A DNA stretch of 64,000 bases, taken from assembly GCF_964204645.1 (NCBI RefSeq), contig NC_134031.1, forward strand, positions 17,915,307 through 17,979,306. Direction: 5' to 3'. Positions 20,101 through 32,300 of this stretch are shown here, piece by piece. Made by a program: the position numbers and the translations under genes. The notes beneath the pieces were generated by a model. That model did no database searches and had not been told where the DNA came from. It saw only the letters and a list, made by a program, of their open reading frames with translations. The stretch comes from Tubulanus polymorphus (Eukaryota > Nemertea > Palaeonemertea > Tubulaniformes > Tubulanidae). Position 1 is the first letter of the stretch. The number at the start of each line of letters is the position of its first letter.

Positions 20101-22567
20101 GAATCGTTTTTGCGATGTCCTTCCTGAAGAGTTTACGCCGCGCGAGACATTCGAAGCACGCGGCGTACGACTGCAACGTCGCTTTAATCCCCGTATCTTT
20201 CATGTCTTTGAACAATTGCTGAAGAACGTCCAATCGACCCTGAAAAGTGTCACGAAATTAAGAAATCCTACGAGCAAATGAGAACTGATGTCAAATTCTT
20301 CGTGAAGTAATGGAAATTGATTGATCGAATATTACCATTTTGGCATACGCATGCATCAGTTGATTATAAATGCTGACGTCTTCTATTTGATGAGTGGCGT
20401 GTGATTTCAGGTGTTTCGTCATGTTGTAATAACGTACGACAGACCTCGCTTTCGACAACTGGTAACAAATTAGATTACAGTACTATAGATGAATAATAAC
20501 AGTTTGAATACGATTACTCAATTCACAAATTGCAGTTTACAAAGCTTAGATTCAAAAGCAATCTTAGTTGGTAACCCATCAAGAAATTTAGACCTGGGGC
20601 CAGTTGCATAGTCACAGCTTAGACTTAAGACCAACTTAGTTCTATAGCCAATAATCTAACAACTTTGACCAGCCTCTTGATAAAGGACCCCAACTATGCA
20701 ACCAGCCTCTGGACTTATGATTCAAGACTACTGTTGGTCTTTTGTCTCACAACTGCCCCCCCTCCGGTCTTAAGATCTCATCTCATTCGCTTAATCAACG
20801 GAATTGTTTAACTTGAATAATCTTACCATCTTAGCGTGTATACAGGCATCCACGTAAGTTTTCAAATCTTTGTTGAACAACGCCCTCTTCAGATACAGTT
20901 CATATTCGTTCGGATCCATTTTCAGCAGTCGTTGTTTCTCGTCGCGTGTAACTTTCTGCACTTTATTCAACACGCTGGTGATCGCGCCCTGTTGCTCCTT
21001 CTCGAGCATCAACACGACTTTCTCTTTGAGATCCTCGTCGCTCATGACTTTCTCGACGAATGCGCCGCTGAGTCCGTCGTCCACAATCTGATCCGATATG
21101 TCATCATCAATCACGGAATTAACGCGAACTGTTTCCGACGATTTGCTTATCGGATTTTTAACCTTCGTCGCGGTTTTGTTTTTCTTACGGGTGGTCGCCG
21201 ATTTATCGGTTTTTAAACCTGGACTAGAATCGATGAGTGGAGTTGAAGGCTTCGAATGTTTCGCGATCGACCGCGGTTCGTAGCTACTTCTCGCAAACGT
21301 GTTCGTTTTTATAAACCAATCGGTCGGTGTTTCGTTTATGCCGAAAGTGTATTCAGATCCAGTCGATCGACTCGAGTTCTTGTGACTGTTCTGAAGCTGT
21401 TTCAGCTGCATTTTAAACGTGTCCAAACCGGTGCTGTAATCGTATTCACCGTCGGTCGACGTCGAGGCTTTCAGCGTTTCGGTGCTGCGAGATTTCGTAA
21501 ACAATTTACTCAAAATGTCGTAGCTTTTCTGACGCGAATATCGGTGGTCGATGAAATCGCGGTCGAAATGCAGAACGTTTTCGAACGCTCGGTGACCGCC
21601 GCGGTGACCGTACGGTCCGTCCACGTCGCTGGAAAATGTCGACGTCGATGACAGGACTAAATTCCCAACCGGTATCGTCACTTCATCGATCGTTTCATTA
21701 GTCAGAACTTTTAGTCGGGCATCCATGACTGGAAGGGATAAAAATATAGCATTCATTCAGAGTTTCAAGTTCTACACTGAGCTGAGATCTTATGAATGAC
21801 TGAAATTAATTTGCATGACTTTTAACAGGGTTTTCATAGATGAGGGGACTGTCCCCAAATTTCCTGAGGTGACCGTTGACCAAAAACTACCCGATTAAAT
21901 TATAAGATATCTTCAGGGCTGTTTCTCATCAAGAGGTTTCTTGCACCTCTCATCTCCAGCAAGAACCACAATACACCAACCAACGAATAAATTCAACTGC
22001 CTGCCTCATCCCTGATTTTCAAGAAAAGAGCAAAAATCCCCTGATTTATTTTTCCCTGCAGGAAAAATAGAGGGAAAAATAGAAATGAAACAGGAATTCC
22101 CTGATTTTTCCGTGAACTGTAAGAACCCTTAGATTAATATTGAACAATTGATCCGTCTTTGAAGTGACTTAACGCTAGCTAGGCGCAACTTATTTCATAC
22201 TTGAAGTCTCTATCATGGAAATGCCAGACTTTTGGGTTACATAGTTGAAACGAGGAAATAGCGTAATCATCGGGAATAAGAATACCTTTGATGAGTTCAG
22301 AATGTTGAGCTTGTAATTCATCTTTGTCGGCGAGATCCTTCGGTTTCGTAGAATACGATCTGTTGCAGTCTGAAATCATTATAAGAAAACGTTCAGTTGA
22401 TTTAGGCAGCAGTAAACGTAAGTTCCAAAAGGAGAATAGAAATTTCTCAGAAAAAACTCACATGAATTATGGCCTGTAGTTGATAGTGTCCTATGACACA
22501 CAGCCGAGCGCACGTCCAATAGAATCACTGCTTGGCGAATACATGACAATCTCAACACTTGAGACAT
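17128..22567 (-). CDS. POLRMT: Mitochondrial DNA-directed RNA polymerase, N-terminal part only (no catalytic domain)
   Basis: Twelve exons (5' to 3'): 22567-22462, 22369-22190, 21728-20827, 20458-20336, 20239-20081, 19582-19403, 18883-18734, 18647-18554, 18323-18250, 18165-18034, 17705-17589, 17246-17128, about 778 residues. It starts with an arginine-rich, mitochondrial-import-like leader (MSQVLRLSCIRQAV...). A long polar region and PPR-like helices follow (SIYNQLMHAYAKMG, LQSYAACFECLARR). Then come segments that parallel the human POLRMT N-terminal domain in order: LVLKAIQTVIPEF before a proline-rich stretch, W-K-K-E-W-K, and NSLSIYPYLKALEP. The enzyme transcribes the mitochondrial genome in the matrix. 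The last exon ends in phase 2 with a good donor, but the downstream catalytic exons (about 450 residues in the family) are absent from the window. The exon 2 donor is uncertain: GTATGA at 22200 looks stronger, but only GTTGCG at 22189 keeps the frame. Confidence 0.78.
17279..17539. mobile_element. MITE family C, copy in a POLRMT intron
   Basis: The stretch is related in opposite orientation to 27552-27763. Shared blocks include TCATTGAATC, TTTTCCAGGGTCTTGGTAAAA and a terminal ACCCTG. The family's better-kept ends read CAGG(G/C)(T)GGCCAC and GTGGNCACCCTG. Confidence 0.5.
17912..18020. mobile_element. 109-bp hairpin MITE, perfect 21-bp inverted ends (family F)
   Basis: The left arm at 17912-17932 begins GGGCCCAGTTTCACAAAAAG, and the right arm at 18000-18020 is its exact reverse complement. 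The inner part is also partly palindromic (AAATCGATTTA). A single diverged end occurs near 33909 in NUP188. Confidence 0.75.
18378..18425 (-). repeat. tRNA-like B-box fragment, possible SINE relic
   Basis: On the minus strand GGTTCAAATCCCTGCCGAGG resembles a Pol III B-box. A similar block, GGTTCGAATCCCTGCAG, occurs at 57620-57636 on the + strand. No full cloverleaf can be drawn from either, so a decayed tRNA-derived SINE is the best guess. Confidence 0.3.
18907..18990. mobile_element. MITE family A, single end (copy 3)
   Basis: CAGACTCCCTACAGATCAGT followed by ATATAAGGAGTTTTCAAGGAG and TGCATCACTATC matches the right end of the family (reverse orientation). No second end was found before the next exon. 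Confidence 0.5.
19619..19902. mobile_element. piggyBac-type MITE family B, copy 3
   Basis: TTAA at 19619-19622 and 19899-19902 flanks CCCTTTCAGTGTGTCT and CAGCACTGAAAGGG. The internal palindromes ACACCGCAGTGCGGTGT and ACACCGCACTGCGGTGT are intact. It lies in the POLRMT intron between exons 20081-20239 and 19403-19582. Confidence 0.8.
20591..20713. mobile_element. Short inverted-repeat element (family G)
   Basis: CTGGGGCCAGTTGCATAGTC on the left pairs imperfectly with AACTATGCAACCAGCCTCTG on the right. The inner block, AAGACCAACTTAGTTCTATAGCC with TCTAACAACTT, recurs near 6905-7018 and 29480-29590, which are therefore likely relatives. Confidence 0.55.
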
Positions 22568-23331
22568 CTCAATCACTTATATATTCATTCTGAAACAGGT
22601 ATACTAAAATTCAGCACACCAGCAGGCAGCTCGTTCACTACCATCACAGATCACCAGCTGAAAAATAACAAAAATCTGAAATTAAGAACATACAATCGGA
22701 AGCACAATATTCAAGCAGGGAAACATTTTTCTAAATGGACCCTAGTGCCATCTAGTGCAATCATAAATTGTCCATGTCAGTGAATACTTGAAGTGTAGTA
22801 GTGTAGCCAGGCCTACCTACATAATAAAAAGGCAAAAAACTGTTTGATGACATTAAATACACTTTCAACACACACCTGCTGAAAACACACATTAGTTATG
22901 ATAAGGTTTTTGTATATAAAGGGTAATATAAGGTCTGGTACCTGTGTTACAAATTATGTAAGGATACCAGTTTGTCCACATCGGTAATTAGTGCAACACT
23001 GGATACTTTCACACGATGAATAAAGCGATGTTTCTAAACGTATTTAACGCTGAATCTGATAAATCTGTGAATTCAATCAAATATTGATGTATTCAGCTTC
23101 TATTAAACACAACGAATACTCGCGATCTAGATGAGAATTAACGGAAATATCACATTGAATCGGAAAACCATCGAAAGCATGACCGAGTAACGGGTTAATA
23201 TTCGTTCTCAAACCCCTGAGACTGAATCGATAATCGATGACGTCAGAAGTAAACAATAATAGCCATGTGCTTTTTTATGTAGCCGTCTAGTGGCGCCACC
23301 GCACGCCATGATTTGAATCGAACCAGGAAGT
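22568..23331. promoter_or_regulatory. Divergent intergenic promoter between POLRMT (-) and NUP188 (+)
   Basis: The two start codons face away from each other 764 bases apart. No TATA-like element stands out at a useful distance. The proximal NUP188 side is locally GC-richer (GTGGCGCCACCGCACGCC near 23290). A shared bidirectional promoter is an inference from position only. Confidence 0.45.
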
Positions 23332-26300
23332 ATGGCAGCATTTGAGGGGTAAGAAAACTGAAGAAAACATCGAATAAAGTCGTCGTTCTTTCATAGTTAG
23401 CTTCGCAGACATCCTTTTTCTGATAAAATAAAGGCTATTTTACACCCTGAATTAAGAAATAAAAGTTCTTTTCGTGCCATTGTAGAATAATCGAGGTTTT
23501 AATAGCAACAAATTCGATACATATCTTTAGTCTGTGTTTCATACTTTCAATCATTCAAGTCTCTGGTTTTCTCTTGAATTATGAGCGTTACAATTTGAAA
23601 TATTTTACCTTTTTCTCCTTAGGCCTAATAATAATACCTGCAAATAATACTCGTCCCACGAGGTCGAAGGTTTTGCAGTAAACGAAGATATTCTTATACA
23701 GGCTTGCGCCTTCCATCTTTTCTATTAGCCTAATTTACCCAGCATTATTCAACAAAAACTTTTATTTGAATTTTGCAGATCCAATAAAGCTCTCTGGCAG
23801 TTCATAACTGGTGGTTCAATACTTCGTCCTCAGGTAAATCAAATATTGTTATAACGGAATTAATTCATCGAGGTCTTAGATATATAGACCACCTGGCTCT
23901 GCTGGATATAAGTTCATGTAATATCTTACATATTTTTAGGAACTAGTTCAAGCTGAAATTACTCGAAGTAAAGATAAACTTCTTCAGGGATTACTCGGCT
24001 TGAAAAAATGCAGGTACGTAAGTGAAGACGGATTAAAAATCAAAATCAGGAAGCTGTTAGTTAAATTGTTACTCTATCCATTTAGTGGCACTCCTGGTTC
24101 AGCATTGAAAGCTCAAAAGAAAATCGACAAAGGTCCGACTTACGAATTTGTTTTGAAATTTAGCAAATTTCTGGTAAGGCCTGAGCTTATAGAATTTATC
24201 GATGAACTACTGAAGATATTATTTGCAGCATCGAGGAATTTTCTTTTTTTCGTCGCAGGATTTGGATGAAGTTCTCGCTTACGACTTATTTTCGAATTAT
24301 CTGGAACACGATTATCGAGGCACTGACGAAGAGTTGGAAAACGCGTTGAAAGATGATCGCTACGGTTACGCATTGTTGCTGAAGCTGCGCGATTACTACT
24401 TCACGGAACGTCTGTATTTGTTGCTGTGCATTAAACATATACTTAGTCACTGGCAGGACGAGGATCACTATTACAAGGTATCAATTCTTTTTTGCGTAAA
24501 AAGAAACTCTAAAACCTAATGAGCGAAACCTGTGGAGACGAAGTTTAGTCAGTACTTTGAAACTGTCAGAAAATGAATTGTTAAATTATCAACTTTGGGT
24601 TTTGCTCATTAACTCTTGAAATATGGAGAGTAATATAAGTAACTACCAGTCATCTCTAAAACTCGATTAAGTTTTTACCTAAAATCTGTTTCTTTACTAT
24701 TTTGATGAATGGTTTATTTAATATTTTAGGCACAATATGTGAAATTTGTTGAATCGGTCACTGAAAATGATGAACTTATTGAAAAGGTAAAGATTTTTTT
24801 TGAGATTAGGTTTTCATAAGTGAATAGCTTTCTAGTACTTATCTATATTTTTCAACGGATTTCAGATAATTGAACAATATACAAATTTTTCCGCTGCCCA
24901 GGCCCCTACTTGGGAAACACATGGACAGGCTATGGTGAGTGCCATATTCATATATTTGGACAACCCCTTTACCCTTCTGTCTAGGGCTTTTGTCTAAAAT
25001 AAAGTGTTATATCTTCTTCTTTTGTCTAGTCGGTTCACCAATCAAAGATCTGGATGGTTCAGAATCTTAAAGAACAGGTATTGTTGAGCCCCTGATAAGC
25101 AGCGTTACAAACTCTCTTGGAATTGTCAAATATCTTCATTCATTACGTATTTCAGTGTGAATTGTTAGAGATACTTTTACTGTATTACAAAGATATTCAA
25201 CACGCACCCAAGGATTTATTGAAGATTCTTAAACTGTTCAAGGTTAGGAAATGCACTGATTTTTACTTGTTTTTGATAATATTCATATCAGTACCAGTTA
25301 TGCTGATAATAACTCAACGTTTCTGAAAAATTTCAGGCAAATGGTTTTGGAAAACATCAAACAAATAGACATTTAATAGATGAAAATGTGCAGCATTTAG
25401 TAAAACGTGTCGGGTAGGTATTTTATGTAAAACTATGAAGTGTATTGTCGTCAGGATCGAATATTCAAACTATGATTTCTAATTCAGATATTTACAAGTT
25501 ATGGTTATCATCGAAGGGTTAGATTTAGAATATCTGTACCAACTCAGCGCTAAAAACAGGTTAGTTATCCTTCGAAATCGATAACCCAATGTCTATGATA
25601 GCTGTCATTGATGCATCTAGAGCTGCCAGCTGTTCCTGATTTTCAGTATTTGTTCGATACAAAATTAATAGAATTATGAAAGATGTTATTGCTTAATTTG
25701 AACATTTTCTTTCATATTTCAATGAAATGATACTGAATAAAATTCAATTTGTTACTGATGGTACTTCAGAGGTTGGCAGCCCTAGAAATAGGATGGAATA
25801 GGATCAAATTTATTTTATGTATTTCAGCGTAAAAGATCATCATATTTTAAAAGCGACGACTGAGTTCCCTGAATTGAACAGCGTGTTCTGTAGCCTCGGT
25901 GACCAGTCGACTCACGCTCCGTTGTTGTTGGCCTGGACAACAATACGCCACCTGGTGTACGATACAGAAGATGCGTTAGTTACTCGTAAACTGGGTAACA
26001 CGTCGTTGCATTTGCGGGTGTTCGACTTTCTACTGAATCTGTTGAAGAGCGAACCATTTTGTGGAAAAGCGGTATGCTAGCCTTTCAAATATTAGCAGGG
26101 TCCCTACAATTCCTTGATTCCTTAAAAACTCCTTTTCTAAACCAAAAATTGTTATAAAGGTGCTTCAAACTCTTTTAATTTGAGTGAAATACTCGAAACT
26201 CCTTCAATTTTGAGAAAAAGGCAATTAGAAATTTTTGTCTATTTTGTAGTTGTACAGTAGACTAAGCTTAAATCGGTAAAGTTGGGAGCAGAATCTTTTT

Positions 26301-29300
26301 TACCCGATTAGAGAAGATTTTCAAATAAGAAACTGAGTTCAAGGTCGTGTACAGGTTATTGGATTTGCTTACAGCACCACTAAATGAGATAAGCAGTACC
26401 TATTAAGGAGGAGTCTACTACTGTAATTTGGATATGAAAGTGATGCAGACATTTATTTGAAATTTGAAATTTTCTCCTTTAAAACTCATCGAAAGCTCCT
26501 TATTTCCAGGAATGACCTGTAGGAACCCTGATTATAGTGAAATTATAGATGTTTACGTGAAAGTTAGTTTTTACACAGTGTAGATTTGATCAAATTGTAG
26601 GTGGTCGCCAGTGTATGTCAGTATATAGTGTATGGTTTGTTGAGCGTAGTACTTACTGTATTTCATGAAGATACATTGGGCGATTCTGAGGTAACGCAGC
26701 AACTGTTGAAATTGCTTTTGAATTTAGAACTCAAATTCGACGTACTTACTTCAGACCCTGTGTAAATGTGCGCGAATGTTTCAATGACCTCTTATACTGT
26801 AGGGTTTGTATGCTGTTGCTGAAATGGTTCTTAAACGTCCGTTCATCAGTGAAGATATTTGGGAGAAAGTATGTAATAACCCATCTGTACGATATTATCA
26901 GTGCTCGTCTATTATTTTCCATTGAAATGTTTGAACGCCGTTTTCAGGGTTTTGATAAAGGAGTTGGAATGTTGGTGCAGTCGGCGTCGTCTTTGTTTCC
27001 TTTAGAATTTCATAATTTTGTTAATCTATGCACATCGTTAGCCACTAGTGACAAAGAAGGAGCAAATAAGGTAACGATTGAGAAAAGCCACGATATCGAT
27101 TTGAACAACTGCTAGTGTATTTTTCACATTTCAGGTGGAATCTTTCCACCCATTTTCAGAGTTTATTTGAAAAGTAAGAAAAAACAATAACAGCTGTTTG
27201 ATAATAAATTGATATTGTGCGTTTCTCTAAACGATATTCAAGACTGGAAACGGTCTCAACTATTAACAATTCTGGTTTTGTTTAACCGATATGGTGTTAT
27301 CTGTTCAAGGTTATGAAAATGCTGCGTAAATTGCCGACGTACACGGAATATCTGGAACAGAATAGCGCGCGAGATGTGGAGAATGTAGCGATGGATGATA
27401 GCACGTGGCAACTGATCAACTCGAAGCGTCTTTACGGTACTAATAAGATAGTCATACCGAAGGGTACATATGGAACAGTCATTTCACACCCAGGTACGAC
27501 GCGGATTTTCGAAAATGAAATTTTTTCAATTCGATTTAGTTGTTCTTCACGAGGGTGGCCGCTGACCTGGAAAAGTCGGGGAATTTGACCAATTTTACCA
27601 AAAACCTGGAAATTCTTTATAATCAATACATGATTCAATGAAAAATCAATGAATTGTATCATTTTAAACCTAGAAATTTATCTAATATCGAATTTTGTGT
27701 AAGCACATGGCAAAATCTGGGTAATCTCGGGGATTTATAAATGGGCGGAAAGTGGTCACCCTGTTCACTGGTACAGTCCTGTAGTTTGAAATAATGAATT
27801 TATGCAGATCGAGCTCCAGCCATTCAATGGGAATATTCATACGATTGTTTTCAACTGTTACATTGTGAGTGTGAATTACTGTTAGATCAAGTTGCACAAG
27901 GGGCAGGTATGTATTTGTGCGCAGAACTCAAATTACACAATTATCATAGCTGTTTATAAGCGGAGTTAGAGTATAGAAAGTAGTATTCGATGACTCGATG
28001 ATTTTTTTTTCAAGGAATGGTTCATGAGAGTTCTGTAATGAAGGTTTTAGACATAGTGAAATTGTTGCACACGTTACTGCAAGCTGACACTTCATTGTTG
28101 AATGATCTACAGCCATTAACGAGCCTCATTTTTCCTCTAATTCATCGGTAGTACAGAATCTTGAATTTTATGTTAAGTCCTTTTTATGATTGATAAGCCT
28201 ACCTGCTTACAATGTCATGGCTTAATTACAGATTTTCATCCCTTGCATCACCACCGTTGGAACTGATCGCAGCTTGTCTTGACGTTCTTGCCAGCTTAGC
28301 TAATGTCAATCCGAAGAAGGTATTAAAACTACATACATTTCATACCGGTAGTTCTATTACAACATAGACTTGCATCACATATGAAATATCCTATGATATT
28401 AGCTTTGATCTTTCTTTGTCTATATGAGACATTTTCTTACGCTTAGATCTATCATCTTGGATTTCAGATATGGCATAACTTACAACATACAGGATTTCTA
28501 CCATTCCTTACTGAAAATTTCACGAATGTCATGGATGTGGCTAGGTCTGTATCATTCATTATATAAATCTCATTTCATCTTTTTCGTAATCCTTGATATC
28601 GGTACTAAAAACAGACACTCTTTCAATACAGCGGGAGTGGACTAAATCCTGGCACTTTTGGGCGTCTGCTTTCGAGCTATGAGATCCCGTTAGGAACCTA
28701 CCCGGTTACGCTGTCATTTCTCGATTTGGTAGCAAATCTCGTGCAGGTATTCGACAACTTAGTTCCGTAGAGAATTCTTCTTATAATAACTACTGTGAAC
28801 TTCATTCGATCGACGTTATATTGCAGCCGTTGGCTAAAGAGAATATGGGTAATACATTACTGAGCAGTGCTCTGTTTATCGTACGCGAGATCTTCCCGGT
28901 TTTCCAGAAATGGCGATACTATCATATTGGCCGTCGTGAAACTCTAGGTAGGCAATACCGGTTAGATATCCAGGGCTGGGTTTAAACTCAAACGCGAATG
29001 AACCCAATAGTGTCATTCAGTATATCTGAAAAAAAATAGTTTATATGGTATGACATGTGAAATTATGAATGATTAGATCAATTCTTTAATTCATTGTTGA
29101 TTCATATTTCAGGTCAAAAATGTCTCGATATTTTCCATAAGATTCTCAATATCGGTGGAGAAGACGCTGACAATGAAAACGATAATGGACTCAGCTTGAG
29201 AGGTCTTTGCGTTCACTGTTTGCTGTATACAGAATCGGGGCGAGCACTCTTAGATATTGTAGCTATCGGTGTCGATACCGTAGAGCTCGCGTTATCGCAA

Positions 29301-32300
29301 CAAGGAAGGTAATTATCATTCAGAAAAAAATTGAAAATTATATATACATGTTATTAGAAACTGATGCTTAATCGATCTTAATAGATGTAGGACCCAGCTC
29401 CACCACAGTTGATGGTTAGGTTTGAGTTAAGAGTTGAATTGATAAATTGGAAATGAACTCATTTGGACCTCCCTGCATCAACTCTTGGGGCTAATTCTGT
29501 TAATGGCTTATCAGTCCAAGACCATCTTAGTTCTTTAGTCAATCTAACAATGACAATTTCTTACCATTAAGGACCACCTGTCTAACAAGTCTCGGCTATG
29601 GATGCACCCATGATGATAAAGTTTAAACAGCAACTGATGACCAACCGGATTCTGACCCATATCTGACGAAAGACCTGTGATCGTTTTATGACTAATTCAT
29701 AATTCTCTTCCAGTGCTAATGAAGGAATCGGAGTCGATCTGATTCAACAGATACGATTCGGATTCTCGGTGTTGAATCGTCTGCTGTTGCTGCGATCGTC
29801 GAGTTTACCCCCGTCGCCCGTCGAGCAGGCGTTATCGACTCAACCGGCTAACAGATCTCAACCGCACGTTATAGCTACGATCGCTCAATATATCTACCAT
29901 CGACACGATCCACGTCTGCCTGTCCTCTCTACTCTATTATTAAATAGATTAGCTATGGTTAGTTTATTATTTCTCTCAAATATAATTCCATTGGGTTCAA
30001 CTTTTCGCTTAGAAAATAGAAATGCCTAGGATTATCGACCAATAACCATTTCCACGTTGAGTAAAGGTAAAAGTTTTGATTCAAACTTATTTGATTGAAC
30101 TAATTTTTACCTCGAGGGTCAATTTCAACCAAGAATTGGGCTAAAACTAGCCTATGAAACTGGTTCTAGGGTTATTCAATTGTGTCACAGATTCTTGCTA
30201 TCAAGCAGTTGCGATGCGCTATGAATCTAGTATACGATACAAAATTAGCTGTTTTATTTAGGTTTCACCGATGTCGTTGATGGCGTGTCTCGGAAATGAC
30301 GCTTCGAGCATACGCGACATATTTCTATCACGGTTACAGTCGTATACAGAAGTGAGTATCGCCGTATCATTGCTTATGAATGAATCTATCGAATAATCAC
30401 GTGTACTGGCACATTTAATTTATGATTTTAGGATATTCGACTGAAGGTCGTGATTTTAGAATTACTGTCGATCTGTGTGGAAACGCAGCCTGGTTTAACG
30501 GAAATGTTTCTCAATATCAAACTCACCGATAAATCCGACCAGGATAAGATCAGCAAAGATAAAAAACTGTCGGAAACAAAGAGAAAGGTTTGTTTCGTTA
30601 ATAATACGGCATCGGATGTTTTGTGCATCGAAAATCATGGAATCTTTTGTCAGTTTGATAGAATTATGAATAACCTTTTACAGGAGCTCGAACTTGGAAA
30701 AGTTAGTTGTTTAAACGCCGTTCTCGGTTTACTGAAAGAAAATCAGTCTTTGCTGAAAGAAGATGAACAGGTATGGAGAGATTGTGAATGAAATATTAAA
30801 CCGAAAAATAATGAAGGACTCATTGCTTTATCCTGCTCTTAAATGACTGTCTTGTTTTAAAGATTGTTGGCCATTGTCCACCGGATCTACTGTGCGCTGT
30901 GATGGAGTTTATTCACGCTCTTTGGTTCGGTAGAAGAGAGACTGCGATGGCTGTACTCAGAAACAAGTACGTTTTGAATAATACTTACCTTAATTAACAC
31001 AGTTCCCCAGTTGTGAGTTAGAATGGGCCTCAGTTAAGATAACTTCATTTTCATAAGTGAGAGTCATGTTAAACCAGAATGACTGAGCTGGGTCACTCAT
31101 GCTTTGTTATCTACCAACAATGATGTATTGAATTCGGATTGAAATGTGGTTTTGTTTTTTTGCTGATAGGAATGATTTTTGGGAACACGTTTGCGCGCCT
31201 TTGAGATCGAATTTGCCAGTTCCTGCTGATGTAAGTATCGGTACCAAATGTTTTTTATTTCGAATAATTTTACGAATTTACGAAAATATCCCTAAATCTG
31301 TATGATCGTTGATTGCAGAATGTTGCCCTAGCCAGTGATGTAAAGACAGCCTCGTACGTTATTCAAATATTAGCTCTTGAACTGTATGGTTTAGGCAGGT
31401 AAGATACTTCTCTCTTCAAATCCTTCTTCAACAAGCAAAATCTATTCGATCCATTGCTACAAATTTTAACATCTCCTGATGATATTTCAATTCTAGCACG
31501 AAACTCGATGCCAGTTTGGAGAAGGTCCTGTCGACGATACTTAACGAAAAAAGAATCATGTACTGGTCAGAAGTAAGTTATATATAGAGAAATTGATGTT
31601 TTGCCACATTTATATCGATTGAGATAGTAAATTAATTCCTCGATGAGACTGATTTATGTTTGTTTAAAAACCCAAACTATTAATCCCTCTTCCAGCCAAA
31701 CTGGAAGACTGAAGTTAATATTGATATGTTCATTAACCACACTGTGTTAATTTATGCATTGATGCTATGTTTTAATATGTTCGCAGTATATTCGGGACAT
31801 GTTGATACTGGAAGGAAAAGTGCAAGAACCGAGAGAGATCGAAACCTCTGAAAGTAGCGTACTTCATTTACTGTACGGATGGCGATGCTTCCTCGTTGTA
31901 ATGGCCACATACAAGGTAAAACATTGTTACATCCGTTCAGATTTAATTCTGACTGATTTTGCTTGTTACGGTTTGATCGTATTGTTTTGTAGGGTAACGC
32001 CATGAAACTTGATGATCTCACAAAGTGTGCTCTGCTGACGCATGTCCTTAAAGGTTTATGCAGCCAGTTCACTCATACCCTCGACAAATTGAAGATGAAA
32101 ATCGCGACTGTTGCCAGCAACCTCTACTTCACTTTACTGAGACATTGGATCGGGTATGTTCAATTATGAATACATTAAACAGGCCACTGACCTGGAGAAC
32201 CTGGAAACCTCAGGGAATTGGGATAGATTCCTCAGGGAATTTTGTGTTATAACATGAAAATTCAGGGAAAACTCAGGGGTTTTCTAAATGGGTGGAAAGT

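Noticed and set aside
20836-21651. Long + strand frames opposite the large POLRMT exon
   Set aside because: They are antisense shadows of the 902-base POLRMT exon on the minus strand, which has the splice sites and domain context.
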